64,000 nucleotides of DNA from a virus. Shown one piece after another: positions 50,810 through 58,966 of the stretch; within the stretch, counting starts at the first letter, position 1; the number at the start of each line of letters is the position of its first letter. The position numbers and the translations under genes were made by a program. Below the pieces are notes generated by a model. The model ran no database searches and had not been told where the DNA came from. It worked only from the letters and a program-made list of their open reading frames with translations. The stretch lies in IMG/VR virus record IMGVR_UViG_3300043448_001007, positions 1 to 64,000 of that record. One strand, 5' to 3'.

Positions 50810-53762
50810 ACTAAATAGTGATGGTACTTTAGATACTACCTTTAATAATGGTGGTTCTGGATTTGATAGTGGTTTATTTGAAATAAAATTACAAAATGAT
50901 GGTAAAATATTAGTAGTTGGTTACTTTACAACTTATAATGGATCAGATTGTCAAGATAGGCTAGTTAGATTGAATACTGATGGTACTTTAGATACTACAT
51001 TTAATAATGGTGGATCTGGATTTGATGCTAATATAAATTCAATAACAATTCAACCAGATGATAAAATCTTAGTAAGTGGTTACTTCAATAATTATAATGG
51101 GGTTGATTGTCTAGATAATTTAGTTAGATTGAATACTGATGGTACTTTAGATACTACATTTAATAATGGTGGATCTGGATTTAATGGTGGTGTGAACTTA
51201 ACTAGAATTCAATCAGATGGTAAAATTTTGGTAAGTGGTTTTTTTACAACTTATAATGGAGCTGATTGTCCAGATGGATTTGTTAGATTAAATTCTAATG
51301 GTAGTTTGGATATAACATTTAATAATAGTGGGACTGGATTTAATACATATTTAAGTAAAATGTCAATTCAATCAGATGATAAGATTATAGTAAGTGGAAG
51401 TTTTACAACTTATAATGGAGCTGATTGTCCAGATTATTTAGTTAGATTAAATAGTGATGGTAGTTTAGATGAATTATTTGAAGTTTTATTTATGTCACCA
51501 CCTTCCATAAATTCCATTTCATTACAATCAGATGATAAGATTTTTATTGGTGGATATTTTACTACCAACAGTGGAATAAACCACTTTATGAACTTAAATC
51601 CTGATGGTACATTAAATTCATTGGGGAATGTTAAAATACTTACTGACTATAATGGATTATTAAAATATGAAGATAATTATCATTCTGTATATTCTGGTAG
51701 AACTTTAGTTGATAGAGAATATGTTGATGTTAGATTTGACTCGATTATTTCGGAGAACACATTAGCCAGCAATGGTTTGACAAAAAATATTAATACTGTA
51801 GAGATAGGTGGTTCTATCTATAAGAATACTACTATTGATGGTGATTATGATTTTACTTTGGATAATAAGTCATTTAATTTATTAAATATTACAGGCGGTT
51901 TTAATTATAATGAGACTGGTGTCTCTGGGAATGTAGTAAGGTATCTATATAATCAAACAGATAGTATTTTAATAGGTGGTGACTTTTTCTATTATAATGG
52001 AATTGATTGTCCTAACAATTTAATAAGAGTGAATAGAAATGGGTCTTTAGACACAACATTCAACAATGGTGGTTCTGGGTTCGATAATATTGTTTTATCA
52101 ATAGATGTTCAAACAGATGGAAAAATATTAGTGGGTGGTAACTTTACAACCTATAATGGATCTAATTGTCCGGATAGATTTGTTAGATTGAATATGGATG
52201 GTACTTTAGATACTACCTTTAATAATGGTGGTTCTGGATTTAATAGTGCTGTTTGGTCAATATCTATTCAACCAGATGGAAAAATATTAGTGGGTGGTCA
52301 GTTTACATCGTATAATGGGATAAGTTGTCCTTGGGGATTAATTCGTTTAAATACAGATGGGTCTTTAGATACAACTTTTAATAATGGTGGATCTGGATTT
52401 GTCAATGGTTCAATACGAGGTGGTATAATTGTTCAACCAGATGGTAAAATTTTAGTAGGTGGCTTTTTTACACAATATAATGGGATCAATTGCCCAGATA
52501 ATTTGGTTAGATTAAATAGTAATGGATCTTTAGATACCACTTTTAATAATGGTGGCTCTGGGTTTAATAGTGATGTTTATTCAATATCTATTCAATCGGA
52601 TGGGAAAATTTTAGTAGGTGGTAGTTTTACTCAATATAATGGATCTAATTGTCCCGATAAGTTAATTCGATTAAATAGTAATGGTTCTTTAGATACCACT
52701 TTTAATAATGGCGGTACTGGATTCAATAATGATATTTGCACAATATCTATTCAAACAGATGGTAAAATTTTAGCAGGTGGTGATTTTACTACATATAATG
52801 GATCTGATTGCTCAGACAGATTAACTAGGTTAAATACTGATGGTAGTATTGATAATACCTTTATTTTTAGTGGATCTGGTGTTTTAATCTACAAAATTAT
52901 TATACAACTAGATGGTAAAGTTTTAATGGGTGGTCTATATGGTTCTTTAGTAAGAATAAACCAAAATGGTAGTCAAGATCTCCCAACAAATGTTAAGGTA
53001 TTTTTGGATAAAAATCACGGATTACTAAGATATGAAAATAATTATCATGAATTCTATACAAATAGAACACTAGTTGATAAAGAATATGTGGATCTATTAT
53101 CATCAAACTACCTTAGTTTATCTGGTGGGACTATGAGTGGAACTATATCTTTTGGATTAAATAATCAATATTGTTTATCTGGTAGTGGTGTGATGGCTGG
53201 TATTACGTTTAGTAATAAAATATCTTTATCTGACAACTCGTTAATTTATCCTGGATATGGTGGTACTTTAATTGAATCAAAGTCAAGTGATTTTATAAGT
53301 AGATTATCTGTTAACTCTGAATATACTTTCTGGGATGTTAGGGGAACAATATCAACCAATGCTCCATTAGGTACAACATATTCTAGAGGAACAATATTAA
53401 TGTCAACTCTGGGTGGGATAGAAATAAAATACAATAACCCAGTAAAAACATCTAATATCCAATTAACTGATGGATATGTTGGTATTGTTGGAGTTGATAT
53501 ATACACAACAAGTTTATTGGAAGCTAGATTAAAAACAAATAGCTTAACAGATGATCGAGACTTTTCTTTCCCAGATTCATCCGGAACATTCTCATTAATA
53601 TCTGATTTTGGTCAATTAATGGTATATACAAATGCTACTAAACCAGCTGCTGCTACTAATGTTGGTAGATTAATATACATATCGGATATTGATGGTGGTA
53701 TAGCGGCTATTAGTAATGGAACAGATTGGAAAAAAATGCATGATAATAGTATAATCGTCTAA
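50781..53762 (+). CDS. Fibre body with two arrays of delta-60 beta-propeller repeats (993 aa)
   Basis: The nominal TTG start at 50781 is in the middle of a repeat, so this is better seen as the +1-frame continuation of the ORF at 50501. Array 1 (~1-270) and array 2 (~360-730) have units GSxFTxYNGxxCPDxxVRLN with DGTLDTTFNNGGSGF. Each array ends in the same linker (GLLKYEDNY...RTLVDREYVD), and the module GSIYKNTTIDGDYDF precedes array 2. Residues ~740-993 are a beta-rich C-terminal domain. Repeats and linker are shared with the fibre at 3.4-6.7 kb. Host recognition is inferred. Confidence 0.78.
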   Translation: MNLIPDYLVRLNSDGTLDTTFNNGGSGFDSGLFEIKLQNDGKILVVGYFTTYNGSDCQDRLVRLNTDGTLDTTFNNGGSGFDANINSITIQPDDKILVSGYFNNYNGVDCLDNLVRLNTDGTLDTTFNNGGSGFNGGVNLTRIQSDGKILVSGFFTTYNGADCPDGFVRLNSNGSLDITFNNSGTGFNTYLSKMSIQSDDKIIVSGSFTTYNGADCPDYLVRLNSDGSLDELFEVLFMSPPSINSISLQSDDKIFIGGYFTTNSGINHFMNLNPDGTLNSLGNVKILTDYNGLLKYEDNYHSVYSGRTLVDREYVDVRFDSIISENTLASNGLTKNINTVEIGGSIYKNTTIDGDYDFTLDNKSFNLLNITGGFNYNETGVSGNVVRYLYNQTDSILIGGDFFYYNGIDCPNNLIRVNRNGSLDTTFNNGGSGFDNIVLSIDVQTDGKILVGGNFTTYNGSNCPDRFVRLNMDGTLDTTFNNGGSGFNSAVWSISIQPDGKILVGGQFTSYNGISCPWGLIRLNTDGSLDTTFNNGGSGFVNGSIRGGIIVQPDGKILVGGFFTQYNGINCPDNLVRLNSNGSLDTTFNNGGSGFNSDVYSISIQSDGKILVGGSFTQYNGSNCPDKLIRLNSNGSLDTTFNNGGTGFNNDICTISIQTDGKILAGGDFTTYNGSDCSDRLTRLNTDGSIDNTFIFSGSGVLIYKIIIQLDGKVLMGGLYGSLVRINQNGSQDLPTNVKVFLDKNHGLLRYENNYHEFYTNRTLVDKEYVDLLSSNYLSLSGGTMSGTISFGLNNQYCLSGSGVMAGITFSNKISLSDNSLIYPGYGGTLIESKSSDFISRLSVNSEYTFWDVRGTISTNAPLGTTYSRGTILMSTLGGIEIKYNNPVKTSNIQLTDGYVGIVGVDIYTTSLLEARLKTNSLTDDRDFSFPDSSGTFSLISDFGQLMVYTNATKPAAATNVGRLIYISDIDGGIAAISNGTDWKKMHDNSIIV
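50815..52960 (+). repeat. Direct repeats encoding delta-60 propeller blades
   Basis: Near-identical stretches of about 110-150 bp recur, for example TTTAATAATGGTGGATCTGG at several sites, in two blocks separated by a unique spacer near 51.7-51.9 kb. High DNA identity makes unequal recombination likely. Confidence 0.8.
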
Positions 53763-53784
53763 ATTTATTTCATAAATAAAAAAG

Positions 53785-53823
53785 TAAATCACTTATATTA
53801 AGTTATGGGTGATTTATTTTTTT
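53785..53823 (+). terminator. Terminator after fibre gene
   Basis: Stem TAAATCAC / GTGATTTA with a 16-base loop and a run of T; weaker than others here because of the long loop. Confidence 0.55.
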
Positions 53824-53891
53824 ATATATAGATTTAGATACAAAATCTTTTCGATTTTCGAAAATGATTTCAAAAAATTAACTCTAAATAA

Positions 53892-54647
53892 ATGATTGGT
53901 GATAAATTTAATATGGATGACTCATTTTATAGGGATTTAACAATTTGTTTTTTAGATAAAATTGAAGGTCAGGTAAAATGGGTAAATAAATTTACTTCTG
54001 GTGATGTTCAAGTAAATGTTCCATTTTATTATAGTCTAACTGGTGATGAAAGATTTTTATTAGATAGTTTTCAAGATGATATTGTATCAAATAATAGATT
54101 TGTTGAATTAAATACTGATATTATACCTAGAGGGCATGTTACATTAACTAGTTTTACTATTAATTCTGATCAATTTAGAAATCCAAATGTTTGGGTTAGA
54201 GATGTTTTTGAAGATACTGAGAAAAAAGAAGTTAAGTCACAATTAAAAAAGTTAAGAGCTATACCAATTACGGCTACATTTGATATATCTATTCTTTTGA
54301 AAACAGAAATAGATGTGTTTAAATGTTCTCAAGCTCTTATGAATACTCTTTGGTTATATAAGTTTATGTATTTTGAGCATAATTATATGCATATTGATGC
54401 TGTTTTACATATTCCAGATAGTTCTCAGATTGAAATTATTCGCGAAAAAACAATGTCAAATGAAAATAATATTAAACTTACTCTTTCAGTGGAGGTTAAG
54501 ACATATTATCCAGCCTTTCCACCGGATGAGAAGTCAATTTCACCACATAGAACTAAGTGGTTTAATAATATTATTACTACTAGAACTGGAAATTATAGAC
54601 AATCTAACAATAATTCAGATAATCCACCAGGAGCAAATCAAAATTAA
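53892..54647 (+). CDS. 15: Tail terminator/sheath stabiliser, gp15-like (251 aa)
   Basis: The layout follows T4 gp15: an N-terminal helix with the FYRDLTICFLDKIEGQVKWV strand, SGDVQVNVPFYYSLTGDERF, then TDIIPRGHVTLTSFTINSDQ and AIPITATFDISILLKTEIDV. These are the paired strands that form the hexameric ring at the top of the tail. Residues ~150-215 carry VLHIPDSSQIEII and KLTLSVEVKTYYPAFPP, also as in gp15 (a VNGWMYPP-like segment). Length 251 against 272. It caps tube and sheath before joining to the head. No close T4 identity is claimed, only fold-level similarity. Confidence 0.62.
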   Translation: MIGDKFNMDDSFYRDLTICFLDKIEGQVKWVNKFTSGDVQVNVPFYYSLTGDERFLLDSFQDDIVSNNRFVELNTDIIPRGHVTLTSFTINSDQFRNPNVWVRDVFEDTEKKEVKSQLKKLRAIPITATFDISILLKTEIDVFKCSQALMNTLWLYKFMYFEHNYMHIDAVLHIPDSSQIEIIREKTMSNENNIKLTLSVEVKTYYPAFPPDEKSISPHRTKWFNNIITTRTGNYRQSNNNSDNPPGANQN

Positions 54648-54727
54648 TATATAAAAGGTATAAAAATGACAAAAAGTCGATTTTAGAACATAATATATAG
54701 AATATAAAAAAAAATAAAAATATACTC

Positions 54728-56014
54728 ATGAAGAATCTTAAACTAGAGCTTTTCAACTTTAAAAAATCATTAACTTATGATGATTCCGAGGTGGCTCACA
54801 TCATTGAAGGGCATTATAATAATTGTGCTGATTTTACAGAAAAGAATATTATATTTTCTCTTAATGAGAAATTAAAACCTTATATGTATGATAAAAAGGT
54901 TAAAACTTTATTAGAAAGTTTAAATGCTGATATGAAGCAATATGAATTATTATATGAATTGAAAAGTTTATATAATGTTTTAAATACTCAAAATCAAGGA
55001 GAGTTGTATCGTCAACCTATTAATGTTTTATTACAAACTATTAATTTGGAAAATGATCAAGATCGTCTTTCTAAAGTTTTAAATGAACTTGCTGTTTATG
55101 ATTGGGTTCCAGAAATTAAACTTTTTGTTCATAACTTAACTCAGTCTCCAGAGACAAGATCTAACTTATTAAGTGGTGGTAAATCTGAATCAGTTTATAC
55201 TTTGGTTGAGTCTGTTGAAGATGGTCACTTAGCATTTATTAAAGATTCTTGGTTCCTTTTAACTGATAATACTATTGAGAAAACTCTTTTAGAGAATCAT
55301 GTTAAAGAAGAAGGTCGTTTGGCTGAATTGAGAACATTACAAACAGCTTTACAATATTGTGCTGTTACTGAGTCTAGAATTGATTTCAGAATTTCGGAAT
55401 ATTTAACTTTAGGATTAGGTGTTGCTAAAAAAGGAGTTGTTTATTTAAATGATGATGAATTAAATGCTGAAACAACTTTAGAAAGTGTTTTCTCATCACC
55501 AGTTATTCCAATTGTAAATAAAAACTTCTATCCATTGATTCAAGAAGTTGCAAAAAATATGAATTCATTTGTTGAATTAGATGTTGTTAAAAAAGTTACT
55601 AATTTAGTAAAACCTACTTTAGAATTATATTGCTTTAACTACAAAAACAATGTCTATGTTTATAGATGTGATGAGAGATATGGATATTCTTTATTTAAAT
55701 ATGAGTCAGCTGCTGAGTTATGTAACGAATGTAAAGGCGAAATGAGTTATGATTTAACTTTCTTCTATGAAAATAAACTTTCTAAAGAAATGGTTTCTAA
55801 AAAAAGATTAGAAGATAAAGAAAGAGAAATCGAATTGAAATTAGAAGATGTTAATTTAAACATTTCTAAATTAGAAGCAACTTTCAAAACTTTAGGAGAA
55901 ACTCCAGTTCTTAAAGAAGCATTAACTAACTTAACTAAAAGAAAAAGTAATTTAGATAATGAACTTCAAGCTGTTAAAGAACTTCAATATAAAGAAAGAG
56001 TTAAACTTGGTTAA
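54728..56014 (+). CDS. Hypothetical structural-type protein (428 aa)
   Basis: Starts MKNLKLELFNFKKSLTYDDS, with a tag-like but imperfect beginning. It is highly helical: residues 50-200 hold many Leu-rich amphipathic helices, ~285-345 a beta-rich part with Cys pairs (YRCDERYGYS, AELCNECKGE), and the C-terminus is a coiled coil (KEREIELKLEDVNLNISKLE). Codon choice is regular (frequent TTA, CTT, GTT, GCT), suggesting high expression. Position in the head/tail gene block suggests a virion or scaffold component. Family not recognised. Confidence 0.7.
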   Translation: MKNLKLELFNFKKSLTYDDSEVAHIIEGHYNNCADFTEKNIIFSLNEKLKPYMYDKKVKTLLESLNADMKQYELLYELKSLYNVLNTQNQGELYRQPINVLLQTINLENDQDRLSKVLNELAVYDWVPEIKLFVHNLTQSPETRSNLLSGGKSESVYTLVESVEDGHLAFIKDSWFLLTDNTIEKTLLENHVKEEGRLAELRTLQTALQYCAVTESRIDFRISEYLTLGLGVAKKGVVYLNDDELNAETTLESVFSSPVIPIVNKNFYPLIQEVAKNMNSFVELDVVKKVTNLVKPTLELYCFNYKNNVYVYRCDERYGYSLFKYESAAELCNECKGEMSYDLTFFYENKLSKEMVSKKRLEDKEREIELKLEDVNLNISKLEATFKTLGETPVLKEALTNLTKRKSNLDNELQAVKELQYKERVKLG

Positions 56015-56021
56015 TAAAATA

Positions 56022-56052
56022 AAAAAAAATCCTCAATTTGAGGATTTTTTTT
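56022..56052. terminator. Bidirectional terminator
   Basis: Stem AAAATCCTCAA / TTGAGGATTTT between convergent genes with long A and T tracts. Confidence 0.82.
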
Positions 56053-56056
56053 TTAT

Positions 56057-56740
56057 TTAAAAGTTTAATTTATTTTCTTTTCTATATTTAATAAAGAATT
56101 TTTCAAAAGATTCTACAACTTCATCAACACTATCTACAATTCTGAATAGTTCAAAATCTGATTCTTTAATACAACCTTCCACTAACATAGATTCTCTCAT
56201 CCACCCAATCAATCCACTCCAATATTTAGAACCAACTAAAAATATTGGATATTTTTCAGTTTTTTCAGTTTGTAAAAGTGTAATAACTTCCCATAATTCA
56301 TCCATTGTTCCAACACCACCTGGCATAATAACAAACCCTTGAGAATATTTTAAGAACATAACTTTTCTAACATGAAAATACTTAAAAGATATATTTTTAT
56401 CCCAATCAATAAAATCATTATTTTTCATTTCAAATGGTAATTTAATACCAACTCCAACTGAAGGTGATCCACCTCTTTGAGCACCCTTATTAGCCGCTTC
56501 CATTATACCTGGTCCACCACCAGTTATAATACCATAACCTTTTGATGAGAGTCTATAAGCAATTTCCTCAGTTAATTGATAGTATGGACTATCTTCTTTT
56601 AATCTGGCTGATCCAAATATAGAAATACAAGGACCAACATCGGTCAATTTGTCAAACCCTATAACCAGTTCTGAATTAACCCTTTGAACTTGCCAGGAAT
56701 CATTAGCTCGTATTTCCTCCTTATTTTTATTCCAATTCAT
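56057..56740 (-). CDS. LOG-family nucleotide phosphoribohydrolase-like protein (227 aa)
   Basis: A Rossmann-type LOG protein: CISIFGSAR strand, then GYGIITGGGPGIMEAANKGA (residues ~68-87) and VIMPGGVGTMDELWEVITLL (~137-156), which are the two signature motifs of the LOG/TIGR00730 family, including Arg and Glu of the active site. Known members cleave the N-glycosidic bond of nucleoside monophosphates. It is placed alone on the minus strand between structural genes and ends at a terminator. In a phage it may salvage bases or counter a nucleotide signal; both are inference. Confidence 0.85.
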   Translation of the reverse strand: MNWNKNKEEIRANDSWQVQRVNSELVIGFDKLTDVGPCISIFGSARLKEDSPYYQLTEEIAYRLSSKGYGIITGGGPGIMEAANKGAQRGGSPSVGVGIKLPFEMKNNDFIDWDKNISFKYFHVRKVMFLKYSQGFVIMPGGVGTMDELWEVITLLQTEKTEKYPIFLVGSKYWSGLIGWMRESMLVEGCIKESDFELFRIVDSVDEVVESFEKFFIKYRKENKLNF

Positions 56741-56784
56741 TATGTTTTTTATTTTATAAAAAGATATATTTTTAAAGTTTATAA

Positions 56785-56797
56785 TTTAATATATAAA
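56785..56797 (+). promoter_or_regulatory. Putative late promoter (TTTAATATATAAA)
   Basis: Motif copy 14 bp upstream of the tagged gene at 56812. Confidence 0.55.
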
Positions 56798-56811
56798 AAA
56801 ACAATTTATTT

Positions 56812-57348
56812 ATGAAATATTTAAAAAAGTTCAATGAATCCTATAAAGAACCATTTATATATAAATCTCCTGATAATCTAGTTCGAGATATAAAAGAAAT
56901 ATTCTATATCCTATCAGATTATGGTTGTGAAATTAAATATGATAATTCAAATGACTATGAGTTAGATATTGAAATTGAACCAAAAAATATAGATAATAGT
57001 TTCTCATCATTGGATAGTTTAATAAGCCTTAGAGAAAAACTCATTGAGGAAAATGAGCTTATTTATGTTACTAAACTAATTGAAGTTTGTCAACACTTAG
57101 ACCAATTGAAAGAAGATGTGGGTGGATTTGAGTATAAATTTTATGGTAATATAGATATCAATGATAATTTTACAATTACAATTGAGTTTGAATATGAGGA
57201 AATGGCAATTATTAATGTTGTTAATAATTTGATTTATTTAAATGATGATATTATTGTGTCACAACTAAAGTATATAAATGATAATGCTGAGTATGATGGT
57301 TGGGAAGTAGGTGATCGATCATTTTTTTTTAGATTTTTACTTAAATAA
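56812..57348 (+). CDS. Tagged protein, frame ends after a T9 run (178 aa)
   Basis: MKYLKKFNESYKEPFIYKSP has the tag ending in F-N-E-S. The body is acidic and shows a repeated pattern: DIKEIFYILSDYGCEIKYDN and a later GNIDINDNFTITIEFEYEEM, perhaps two related alpha/beta units. The frame reaches nine T residues at 57322-57330 and stops 16 bases later (FFFRFLLK). In the +1 frame the chain would go on as LDFYLNKKYNVNDILEHFNI, the ORF at 57311. Loss of one T would give a 244-residue protein. Likely one gene with slippage, a mutation or a sequencing indel. Confidence 0.7.
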   Translation: MKYLKKFNESYKEPFIYKSPDNLVRDIKEIFYILSDYGCEIKYDNSNDYELDIEIEPKNIDNSFSSLDSLISLREKLIEENELIYVTKLIEVCQHLDQLKEDVGGFEYKFYGNIDINDNFTITIEFEYEEMAIINVVNNLIYLNDDIIVSQLKYINDNAEYDGWEVGDRSFFFRFLLK

Positions 57349-57511
57349 GAAGTATAATGTGAATGATATTTTAGAACATTTTAATATTATTATGGGTGAG
57401 TATTTCAAATTCTATCTAAGTAAAGAAGAATCCGACGACTTTAAAGATAGTGGTGATTATTTATATATTTTAAAAGGAGATTTGATTAAAGGAGAATTAG
57501 CACCACATTAA
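57311..57511 (+). CDS. Probable continuation of the tagged gene in the +1 frame (66 aa)
   Basis: Begins at a GTG inside the upstream gene and passes the T9 run in the next frame. After the overlap it reads NVNDILEHFNIIMGEYFKFY and LSKEESDDFKDSGDYLYILK, acidic and helical like the upstream gene. It has no clear start signal of its own, so I regard it as the C-terminus of the gene at 56812. Confidence 0.5.
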   Translation: MIDHFFLDFYLNKKYNVNDILEHFNIIMGEYFKFYLSKEESDDFKDSGDYLYILKGDLIKGELAPH

Positions 57512-57618
57512 ATAAATAGATAATTTTTCGAAAAATTAATAAACTTTACTACATGATCAACGTAGAAAAAGAGTTACACGATAAATGTTGAAAAACATCA
57601 AAAATTAATGTGTATTAA

Positions 57619-57984
57619 ATGTATTTAAATAACAAAGATCTCTATGTAGAAATTGTAGTTTCTAAAGCTACCGGAAAATTAACTAGAAAAGCTGAAAAAA
57701 TGATGGAACTTTTAGCTAAAGAAACCATCAAAAAAATGAAATATTGGAGTATTGATGATCGTAATGACTGTTATCAAACGGCTTTATTAGACATGTATTC
57801 TAATTGGTATAATTTTAATGAAGAAAAATCAATAAATTGTTTCGCTTATTTCACAGAGATTATTAAGAGAGGGTTAGCGAAGGGGTTTAATCAGTTATAT
57901 AAGAAAAAGGGAGATAATGAAAATCAAATTAAAATGATATCATTAGAGGGATCAAATGATGGTCAAGGTCTCCATTCAATTTAA
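57619..57984 (+). CDS. 55: Late-transcription sigma factor, T4 gp55-like (121 aa)
   Basis: Follows T4 gp55 in order: an N-terminal Y-x-NNK-x-L (MYLNNKDLYVEIVVS), a helix with KAEKMMELLAKETIKKM, the D-x-x-D segment (SIDDRNDCYQTALLDMYSNW), NFNEEKSINCFAYFTEIIKR, which matches the N-F-D-E-x-K-x-x-N-x-x-A-Y-I-T core that contacts the -10 element, and a basic GFNQLYKKKG helix. T4 gp55 is longer (185). In T4 it directs host RNA polymerase to late promoters (TATAAATA), working with the clamp loaded by gp44. Here the matching element may be TTTAATATATA, which is inference. Confidence 0.75.
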   Translation: MYLNNKDLYVEIVVSKATGKLTRKAEKMMELLAKETIKKMKYWSIDDRNDCYQTALLDMYSNWYNFNEEKSINCFAYFTEIIKRGLAKGFNQLYKKKGDNENQIKMISLEGSNDGQGLHSI

Positions 57985-57986
57985 AG

Positions 57987-58088
57987 ATGATGAATTTTAA
58001 TATTGAAATATCCAAGTTAAGTTCTATTATTATAGAAAAGAGATATCCTGAATTTTATAAAGATCGGTGGGAATATATAAAAAAATAA
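57987..58088 (+). CDS. Tiny protein after gp55-like gene (33 aa)
   Basis: ATG at 57987, two bases after the stop of the gp55-like gene; a second ATG follows at once. Product MMNFNIEISKLSSIIIEKRY followed by PEFYKDRWEYIKK. Close coupling to the sigma gene suggests a real ORF, possibly a helper peptide; I do not recognise it. Confidence 0.4.
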   Translation: MMNFNIEISKLSSIIIEKRYPEFYKDRWEYIKK

Positions 58089-58093
58089 CTAAT

Positions 58094-58399
58094 ATGTCAT
58101 ATATATTTATAGTATTTATCTTATATTATCTATTATTTTTTGATAGATTAAATAAACCACTTATTAGTCGCGATTATAAAGATCATTTAACAATTATCTT
58201 AGACTTATTATATTATTTTAGTCAAGTTATTTTTATTATTTGGTCAATATCTCTTTTATTTATAAATGTTGATACTCCATTGGTTATTTGTTTATTCATA
58301 ACTACCTTATTTCTAATGCTTAGTAAATGGAGTGGTCCTAATTTGAAAGTTGAAATGAGTATCTTGATACTTAGAACTATGATTCTGTTATTAATTTAA
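58094..58399 (+). CDS. Small membrane protein with three helices (101 aa)
   Basis: I start at the ATG at 58094 (MSYIFIVFILYYLLFF); the in-frame GTG at 58067 lies within the preceding tiny ORF. Hydrophobic stretches at ~2-16, 34-57 and 62-76 are likely transmembrane helices, with charged RLNKPLISRDYKDH between the first two. Five bases after the preceding ORF, so in the gp55 operon. A holin-like role fits the topology but is unproved. Its stop overlaps that of the convergent gp4-like gene. Confidence 0.6.
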   Translation: MSYIFIVFILYYLLFFDRLNKPLISRDYKDHLTIILDLLYYFSQVIFIIWSISLLFINVDTPLVICLFITTLFLMLSKWSGPNLKVEMSILILRTMILLLI

Positions 58400-58932
58400 T
58401 TAATTCCATACTTCTTAAGATGTTCTTCTGTTAATATTATAAATTCCCAACCTTTCATTTTACAATATTTAATCATTGTTTCCCATTTAGCTAAATTTTT
58501 TTGAGCCATTTTTAGATCATATTCAAAATTCTTTAGCTTTTTAATGGTGGCATTAATTGGCATTTGGAGTTTTTTTTCTTGGAGGAGAATAACATTTTGA
58601 TATTCTTTCATCGGTTTTACTTCCATTACAACTTTTTTAACCTCACCATCTTTTTTAGTCATTTCATAATAAAAATCTGGATAATAACAATGTTGTTTTA
58701 AAGTGATATCATTATTATCAAAATGAGTTAATTGATATGGTATTTTAATTCCTTCGGAGTTCCATCGAGTGACCATTTCATTAGCGTCAAGCCAAGTCAT
58801 TATTTTTAATTCAAGTCCGGATCTATAAAATAATCCACCTTGATTATTTAGTCTAATAACCTTATCCTTATTTTTGGGAACAAATAATCCTTGTTTGTAA
58901 TTTCCAGCTCCAGTTGGTTTAGAATTTAACAT
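58396..58932 (-). CDS. 4: Head completion protein, T4 gp4-like (178 aa)
   Basis: GNYKQGLFVPKNKDKVIRLN, FYRSGLELKIMTWLDANEMV and TRWNSEGIKIPY, then HCYYPDFYYEM and VVMEVKP match T4 gp4 (K-Q-G-L-F, Y-R-S-S-W-E-x-K, W-S-S-E, Y-Y-P-D-F) over almost the whole length. The E, PDF and ExK residues form a TnsA/PD-(D/E)XK-like site. In T4 gp4 completes the filled head before tail joining. Motif copies face both ways in the spacer upstream, shared with the next plus-strand gene. Confidence 0.85.
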   Translation of the reverse strand: MLNSKPTGAGNYKQGLFVPKNKDKVIRLNNQGGLFYRSGLELKIMTWLDANEMVTRWNSEGIKIPYQLTHFDNNDITLKQHCYYPDFYYEMTKKDGEVKKVVMEVKPMKEYQNVILLQEKKLQMPINATIKKLKNFEYDLKMAQKNLAKWETMIKYCKMKGWEFIILTEEHLKKYGIN

Positions 58933-58945
58933 AAATCAATATACA

Positions 58946-58960
58946 TTTTTTAATATATAT
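58946..58960. promoter_or_regulatory. Putative late promoter (TTTTTTAATATATAT), possibly bidirectional
   Basis: Motif copy ends six bases before the ATG at 58967; the near-palindromic TTAATATATATTGATAT core also offers a minus-strand version for the gp4-like gene. Confidence 0.5.
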
Positions 58961-58966
58961 TGATAT

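Noticed and set aside
50815-52960. CRISPR-like regular repeats
   Set aside because: Repeats are in frame and encode propeller blades; spacing is not unique spacer DNA and there are no cas genes.
57553-57591. 12-codon ORF (MINVEKELHDKC) before the gp55-like gene
   Set aside because: Too short to support; may be chance or a leader peptide, with no repeat or hairpin to back it.
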